Origin: SHYG01 sp041485445
Lineage (GTDB): Bacteria > Chloroflexota > Dehalococcoidia > Lucifugimonadales > UBA3495
NCBI GenBank assembly: GCA_041485445.1
Contig: JBGPJN010000018.1
Location: 1 to 19,157 of the forward strand
DNA: 19,157 bases
Reading direction: 5' to 3'
The notes under the pieces were generated by a model. It was not told the origin of the DNA. It did not search any database and saw only the letters and a list, made by a program, of their open reading frames with translations. Of this stretch, positions 14,390-19,157 are shown one piece after another. Position 1 is the stretch's first letter, and each line of letters opens with the position of its first letter. Position numbers and translations under genes: made by a program.

Positions 14390-14879
14390 CCTTTCAAGGA
14401 CACGGCCATTGGCAACCGAATGATTAACGCCCGCGCCGAGACCGTGGCCCAGAAGCCGGCCTTCCGCTCTTGCCTGCGCCAGAAGCGGTGCCTGGTGATC
14501 GCGGACGGCTTCTACGAATGGGAGGCTGGAGCCGGGAGGAAACAGCCCATGCGCATCACGTTGGCTTCCGGTGCGCCCTTGGCCTGCGCCGGTCTGTGGG
14601 ATGAGTGGAAGGCCCCTGGCGGAGAGGAGGCGGTGAGGCCGTGCACCATCATCACCACGGAGCCCAATGGGCTGATGGTGGACATCCACAACCGCATGCC
14701 GGTGATCCTCAAGTCTAACGCGCAGCGGGTCAGGATGGACCCTGGGGTGCATAACTCCCAGCCCGTTGACTACCCTCCTGACCCCATACCCTGCCGATCC
14801 GATGGCGGCCTGCCCGGTGTCAGACCTGGTAAACTCGCCTAAGTACGATCGTCCCGAATGCGAACAGCCGATCGGGTAA
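14390..14879 (+). pseudogene. SRAP-domain (YedK/HMCES-like) pseudogene, 5'-truncated and frameshifted
   Basis: From KDTAIGNRMINARAETVAQK onward the protein matches SRAP, which crosslinks to abasic sites in single-stranded DNA. It retains the Asn of MINARAET, the Glu of ADGFYEW and the His of HNRMPVIL, but the N-terminal 70 or so residues with the catalytic Cys2 are absent: the homology starts right after the isochorismatase stop. The first frame (ATG 14420) ends out of register at 14842. After about 14750 the true C-terminus continues in the +1 frame (TTLLTPYPADPMAACPVSDL, then VNSPKYD) to TAA 14877-14879. Loss of Cys2 plus a frameshift make it non-functional. Confidence 0.8.
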
Positions 14880-15080
14880 GCCGGCAGGTGTGGCCAGGTG
14901 CCGGTGACACCATCGGTCTTCACTCCCCAAGGCCGGTGCCCTGGCAAGGACGGTGACAGACACTTCGGGTTTGGCTTCACCGCTGTCCTGATGATGGGGA
15001 CCACCTCAGTTACCTGCAGCGATACACGGGACAATCCCGCGACTACCCTCACCGCGATGCGCTAAGGCGGCGTTGCGCGT

Positions 15081-17798
15081 CTACTGAAGGACTAGCGTAT
15101 ATTCGTAGCTGAATGACGCCCCGTTGTAGTTCACTTCCTCCCGGGCATCGGTCCCCAAGAAGAGCGTGCGCGGGAGTTGGGAGAGTAACGACGGGTTCGC
15201 GCGCACCTTGGCCGCGAAGTCTGGACTAATTGCGAAGACATACGTCCCATCACCATTGCCGCCGTAGTGCACTGCAGCTGGCTGTTTTTTGTCGATCTGC
15301 CAAAGCGTTGAGTTGCTTTCGAGGCAACAGAATTGCACGAGGAATGGCCCGGGCGTCCCGCTGGACGTCGGCTTCCCGCTGCCTGTCGTCAACGTCACCG
15401 TGTAGGTCTCGCCCGGCTTGATCTCTGCAGGCAACGGCGCCCACGTCACCGTGGCCGTTGTCCCAGCCCGCGTGTAAACGGCTTGACCCGGCTTGATGTC
15501 GATGCTGGTGCTGTCCGGATTGGTGGCCGGACCTAACGGATAGTGAACGCCCGAAGCTGTGGTCGAGCATGTTGTCCCCTGATTGCAGTAGGCCTTGGTA
15601 CCCTTCAACACGTACCTGAAGGTGGTCGGAGCCGGTGGAGGTGTCGGCGTCGGTGTCGCTACAGCCAGAGAAACCGTCACCGGCTGGGAATCGCGACTTT
15701 CAGTGCCGTATTTATCCACCGCGCGGACCACGAACGTCACGCTAGCCTGCGTGCCTGCGAGCTCGCTCACAGCTCCCTCAAACGAAGGCACGGTGGCATC
15801 GAGGGTCTTGACCAAGGTTGGCTCGCCTGACGCCTGCTGCCGATAGATCTTATAGCCGCGCAACGCGCCCTTGTCCTCCGGCTTCTCTCCTCGCGGCAAC
15901 AGCGAAGCCGCCCAGGATATCTTCAGCCGGTCTGTCCCCACCTTGTCCGACTTCACCTGCTCGGGCGGCTGAAGCACATAGATCTCTAGCTGGAGAGCAT
16001 TTTCGGACAGGACGGACGTGTTGGCCGCGACGACGTGCAGTTGATTGAATCGTCCACCTGCTGCCACCTGGCCAAACCCATCTATCGAGAGTCGCCGGTC
16101 GGGCACGATATCGAAGAACAGACCCGTCCGACCAGTATCTCCAGGCAGTGAAACGCGGGTGCGATCACGGCCTTTCGCTGCATCCGCAAATGCCATGACC
16201 TGCGCCTGGTGGCTGTCGGCCCCAAACTGTCTCACGATCAACTTGGCTGGCTGTAACTCTCCCGACGACAGTATGCTGACCAGGCGGCCCGACAGCGGCG
16301 AGAGCGTTGCGGATACGCGTTGGTAAGCCCCGGGCGATACTGTGAAGTGATCGGTCGCCAGCGCGAACGGCCCGAGGTTCCCGAACCACTGGGTAATGTC
16401 CTTGTCATAGTCCCAGAGATAGAAGTAGCTAGCGATGTAATCGAGAAACACTTCGTCGAACCCGGTCTGGTTGTACTGGTCCCGAAGTATCCGGCCGAAT
16501 GTTGTGTGCCAGGGCTCCGTGAGCCGGAGACCGTTCTGCGGATCAAACGTGCTCATGATGAAGCCAGGGTAGTGAAACTCAAGGTATTTCGCCAAGGACG
16601 CCGCCGCATAGAATTCGCTAACCTTTCGCGACCCGATATTCGCGAATCCTTCGAGAGGCGGATTGGGCTTTTCCACTGTGATGTCATGGGCATAGAGGCC
16701 AAGACCAGGGAACGCCTGATCCATGGCCCATGCCGCCGTCGCTTCCATCCACCAGCGGTACGCGTTCCCCGTCAACAGGTAGAGGCGGGAGAACTGCCAA
16801 TAGTGGAAGAGCTCGTGAGCGGCCGTATTTTTCAACTGGTCGTCGCTGAGCTTGTTATCAATGCGAATGTGGGTCGTCCGCGGATCGGCGTCACCAAGCG
16901 TCCCCGACGCCTCCTTTTCGTCATAGCCGAGGTCGGCGATGAACACGTGGATCGTGCCGGACTTAGGGACGGTCAGTCCTTGCAGGTGTGGGCCGCCGTG
17001 CTCGAACGCCTCCTTTGACTGCACCAAGTAACGCCCGAGATTTTCGACATAGTCGGGCACACCGTTCTTGTTGGCATCGGCTTGGGGCGGACGCTCGTCG
17101 CTCACCATGCTCATGGGCGCGTCGATCCCCGTCACGGCTTCGGCGAGAATGGCCGTGGTGCTCTTCGTTGCATAGTTAATGGTGAAATCGCCCGCGGTAT
17201 GGGTCCCGGCGTAGAAGAAGCTTCTGATCGCCCCAGTCGCATCGTAGGCCTTGTCTTTGAACCATGACCACCCGACCGAGTATTCGCTGAAGTGCTCGAT
17301 CTGCCCCCTGACGACGTGTGCTTGGGCATCCACATCGCTGGGAATGTCGCGCCACACCTCGCCGTCCCACCATACGAGCGTGAGTGCGCTGGGGCTAGCC
17401 CCAACCGGAATGAGGTCAGCTTTGTACGGTATCTGGAGCATGAGGGGCTTGGTCAGGTCCGCCAGTGTCTTCTGTTCGAGCTGATACACGTCGGCGACGA
17501 GGCGCACCGTGGCTTGCGACTGCGGCTGCGTCGGATCTGCTTCGCGGGCGATACGGACGACCGTTTCCCGGTTGTAGGCTCCCTGCGGTATGGCGAGAGC
17601 AGCGCCACCATCTGCGGTGAGGGTGATCCCACGTGCCGGGCTGACCTTGGTGCCATCCTGCGCCAGTGGAACGGTTGTGGAACTGGTGATTGGAGTAGGC
17701 CGTTCGGAAGTGCCTCCTCCACATGCCGTCGCCAGCACAACACCAACTAGAATGATTATGGAGGCGCGACGGAGCCAGTTCTCATAGATGAAGCCCAT
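15081..17798 (-). CDS. Large secreted lipoprotein with HExxH protease-like domain
   Basis: This encodes about 905 aa from ATG 17798, preceded by GGGAGA at about 5-6 nt. A frame extension to 17894 adds an Arg-rich stretch before the signal peptide and is rejected. The signal peptide (WLRRASIIILVGVVLATAC) ends in a lipobox-like Cys26. A ZU5-like beta region follows (GITLTADGGAALAIPQGAY, about 57-170). A DANKNGVPDYVEN segment (about 241-253) resembles a calcium-binding loop. HELFH (328-332) with WWMEATAAWAMD (Glu352) forms a gluzincin-like zinc site. Later come a fibronectin-III-like domain (about 610-711), a Thr/Pro linker (about 714-726) and an unassigned C-terminal domain. It is probably a surface-anchored metalloprotease or glycan/protein-binding enzyme; protease activity is inferred from motifs only. 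It is a single gene on its strand. Confidence 0.8.
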   Translation of the reverse strand: MGFIYENWLRRASIIILVGVVLATACGGGTSERPTPITSSTTVPLAQDGTKVSPARGITLTADGGAALAIPQGAYNRETVVRIAREADPTQPQSQATVRLVADVYQLEQKTLADLTKPLMLQIPYKADLIPVGASPSALTLVWWDGEVWRDIPSDVDAQAHVVRGQIEHFSEYSVGWSWFKDKAYDATGAIRSFFYAGTHTAGDFTINYATKSTTAILAEAVTGIDAPMSMVSDERPPQADANKNGVPDYVENLGRYLVQSKEAFEHGGPHLQGLTVPKSGTIHVFIADLGYDEKEASGTLGDADPRTTHIRIDNKLSDDQLKNTAAHELFHYWQFSRLYLLTGNAYRWWMEATAAWAMDQAFPGLGLYAHDITVEKPNPPLEGFANIGSRKVSEFYAAASLAKYLEFHYPGFIMSTFDPQNGLRLTEPWHTTFGRILRDQYNQTGFDEVFLDYIASYFYLWDYDKDITQWFGNLGPFALATDHFTVSPGAYQRVSATLSPLSGRLVSILSSGELQPAKLIVRQFGADSHQAQVMAFADAAKGRDRTRVSLPGDTGRTGLFFDIVPDRRLSIDGFGQVAAGGRFNQLHVVAANTSVLSENALQLEIYVLQPPEQVKSDKVGTDRLKISWAASLLPRGEKPEDKGALRGYKIYRQQASGEPTLVKTLDATVPSFEGAVSELAGTQASVTFVVRAVDKYGTESRDSQPVTVSLAVATPTPTPPPAPTTFRYVLKGTKAYCNQGTTCSTTASGVHYPLGPATNPDSTSIDIKPGQAVYTRAGTTATVTWAPLPAEIKPGETYTVTLTTGSGKPTSSGTPGPFLVQFCCLESNSTLWQIDKKQPAAVHYGGNGDGTYVFAISPDFAAKVRANPSLLSQLPRTLFLGTDAREEVNYNGASFSYEYTLVLQ

Positions 17799-18275
17799 GG
17801 TGTCTCCCGCTTCACCTCGCCGCCTCCTGAATCTGCGGGGCGTAGGCGATTCGAGCTCGTTACTGCGGACGTGGCGTAACTGCAGATCCAACATAGGTAG
17901 AGGTAGTCACAAGCGAGTCACACCTCCTGGCTGTGCGGTCACAGGAATGTAACAAGGGATGATGGCCGTGGAGGAGTGGTGGACCTTCAGACTGGGATAT
18001 GGCGTCGGATTCAGTGCGATGAAGGTGAGGTGGACCCAATATTCAGACAAGGCCTCAGAGAGAGTTCCGCTCCAAAAATGGTTCCTTTGTTTACTGGGGT
18101 TGGGCCAATCCAGCCGATCACAGCCGGGCATTCCTTCCCCATTATTTATTATTTGCCGAAGGGAGCCGGTAGACTCTGCCGAAGACCTTCCGGCGAAGGT
18201 TTCTTTCGAGGAGACGACCTTCTCCGTGGCAGACCTGCCCAACGACCGGATTACTACTCCGGTTCAGGGCGCGGC
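17799..18275. other. 480-bp spacer with TGTGAC repeats
   Basis: This contains the upstream region of the lipoprotein gene. Apart from three TGTGAC repeats (17905-17943) I find no clear promoter, RNA or gene. A minus-strand open frame (17907-18242) and overlapping plus-strand frames do not look like protein. Confidence 0.45.
17905..17943 (-). promoter_or_regulatory. Three TGTGAC direct repeats upstream of the lipoprotein gene
   Basis: On the minus strand TGTGACC, TGTGACT and TGTGACT occur with start-to-start distances of 21 and 11 bp, about two and one helical turns, so all face the same side of the DNA. They lie 107-145 nt before the lipoprotein start, a usual activator position. Confidence 0.35.
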
Positions 18276-18608
18276 TCAGAGGGACTTAAGCAACTGGAGG
18301 GCCAGTTTCTCAAGCATCTGGACCTGCTGAAACGGGGTGGCCTGAACGAACCGGAGTTTGGGCGGGCTAATGAGGCCGTCAGGAGCCAGGCCAGTGCCCT
18401 GGAGGGACGAAGGGAAGAGTTGCGGACTTGGGTGGACTTGCAACGACACAAGGTATCGGTGGCGGAGCAGATGCCTGCGGCCATCCGGACCTATGTGGAG
18501 GACTTTCAGGGTATGGAGGGGCGCCAACAGAAGGCCCAGCTACAGACCATCCTGAAGGCAGCTTATGTCTACCGGGACGGGAGGATCGAGTTGGAGTTCA
18601 GGACTTAG
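18276..18608 (+). pseudogene. Large serine recombinase, C-terminal fragment
   Basis: About 110 residues match the coiled-coil and tail region of large serine integrases/transposases: LKQLEGQFLKHLDLLKRGGL, then NEPEFGRANE, a helix-rich middle, and the typical ending GRQQKAQLQTILKAAYVYRD, then GRIELEFRT. The catalytic resolvase domain, recombinase domain and zinc ribbon that should precede it are absent; upstream sequence in this frame is not recognisable. It ends in TAG 18606-18608, where the dnaN-like coding sequence begins in another frame. It is distinct from the small-resolvase piece at 11435-11593. Confidence 0.65.
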
Positions 18609-19157
18609 CCCACAGGTATCCGCACGGGACGACGCGCAGGGCGAGATCCACGGCGTGATCCCCATCACGGCCCATGGGGAGCCCGGCGTCATCGCCTTCA
18701 ACGTGCGCTACCTGCTGGAGTACCTGGCCGGCAAGCACGGCCTAGTGCTGATGGAGTGCAACCTCCCGTCCAACCCGGCCCGCTTCACCCACCCAGGCAG
18801 CGCCAACATGGTCTTGATGCCGATGTTCATCAAGGACGGGGCGTCACCACCAACTGCCAGCATGGTCGCCGAGCCGCGGGAATCCGAGGTCCCGGACGAG
18901 CCGCTGGACGCTGCAGGTTTTCCTCACGCGGAGGCGATTGGGGGCGACCCGGCCCAGCCCCCCGAGGAGTGCAACCCAGTAGAGGGCGGTCACGGCATTG
19001 CGGCCCCCCTGGAGGGGGGTTCAGGAGAGGAACAACCCGATAATACCCGTGGAGGGGGAGCCCGCCCCAGCTTACCCCGCCCTAAGCCGCGGCGTCGGAC
19101 CTCATCCGGATCTTGGGCGCAGAAGTGGCAAGGCCTTGGGAGACCTCAGCCGGCGTC
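18604..19157 (+). CDS. dnaN: DNA polymerase III beta-clamp (DnaN) C-terminal part with long extension; partial
   Basis: The frame reads LSPQVSARDDAQGEIHGVI, then EPGVIAFNVRYLLEYLAGKH, then PARFTHPGSANMVLMPMFI. This is the last third of domain III of the sliding clamp, which holds the replicative polymerase on DNA; IAFNVRYLL and the LMPM ending are hallmark segments. Domains I and II are missing, and sequence before about 18604 is the end of a recombinase gene. An ATG at 18565 is in frame but has no visible ribosome-binding site. Clamps normally stop just after MPM-R-(I/L). Here the frame continues for at least 110 more residues, rich in Gly, Pro, Glu and finally Arg, and runs off the window. 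Either it is a fragment read through into other DNA or a clamp variant with a tail. Confidence 0.65.

Noticed and set aside
14880..15080. Imperfect inverted repeat (GCCAGG ... CCTGGC) between the SRAP remnant and the lipoprotein gene
   Set aside because: Only about 6 bp pair across a large loop and no T-run follows, so it is too weak to call a terminator.
17907..18242. Minus-strand open frame of 111 codons upstream of the lipoprotein gene
   Set aside because: No ribosome-binding site or recognisable motif; it covers the TGTGAC repeats and looks like chance openness.
11435..18608. The two recombinase pieces as halves of one split gene
   Set aside because: The first is the resolvase-type catalytic-domain end with a GRPPGAKDK linker, the second is the coiled-coil tail of a large serine recombinase; they belong to different subfamilies.

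Overview
The window is high-GC bacterial DNA with short, mostly minus-strand catabolic operons, lipoproteins with Ala/Pro/Thr-rich tethers after the lipobox, and much degraded mobile DNA. The combination of orphan family-5 solute-binding lipoproteins, a CaiB/BaiF CoA-transferase, a three-subunit molybdenum hydroxylase and a COG3618-type amidohydrolase resembles what I know of environmental Chloroflexota (Dehalococcoidia/SAR202-like). That assignment is inference; no rRNA or other taxonomic marker is present.

Region 1 (1-11.2 kb, almost all minus strand) is metabolic. Read in the direction of transcription it holds coxM-like, coxS-like and coxL-like subunits of a molybdenum hydroxylase, then an amidohydrolase, then two tandem paralogous substrate-binding lipoproteins, then a CoA-transferase that ends at a perfect 17-bp hairpin. 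A plausible reading is capture of an organic substrate, hydroxylation of a ring or oxidation of an aldehyde, hydrolysis, and CoA activation. The substrate cannot be read from sequence, and no permease, ATPase or molybdenum-cofactor maturation gene is in view. Two good sigma70-like promoters are visible, one before the CoA-transferase and one about 290 nt before the first-transcribed binding protein. The 5.2-6.1 kb spacer holds a REP-like hairpin, three 17-bp direct repeats and a tRNA 3'-end fragment.

Region 2 (11.4-14.9 kb, mostly plus strand) is a zone of gene debris: a serine-recombinase piece, a small excisionase-like helix-turn-helix gene with an upstream palindrome, a tRNA-Leu(CAA) gene cut off after its anticodon arm, the 3' end of a DNA methyltransferase gene, an unrecognised gene, an intact isochorismatase-family gene, and an SRAP (YedK/HMCES-like) pseudogene that lacks its 5' end and is frameshifted.

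Region 3 (15.1-17.8 kb, minus) is one large gene for a secreted lipoprotein with an HExxH zinc-protease-like signature and a fibronectin-III-like domain. Three TGTGAC repeats spaced by about one and two helical turns lie upstream.

Region 4 (18.3-19.16 kb, plus) holds the C-terminal part of a large serine recombinase, directly abutted and slightly overlapped in another frame by the 3' part of a DNA polymerase III beta-clamp (dnaN) gene. That gene continues as a long low-complexity extension past the usual clamp C-terminus and runs off the window. Several independent truncations suggest repeated insertion and decay of mobile elements. I see no CRISPR array, rRNA or complete tRNA.
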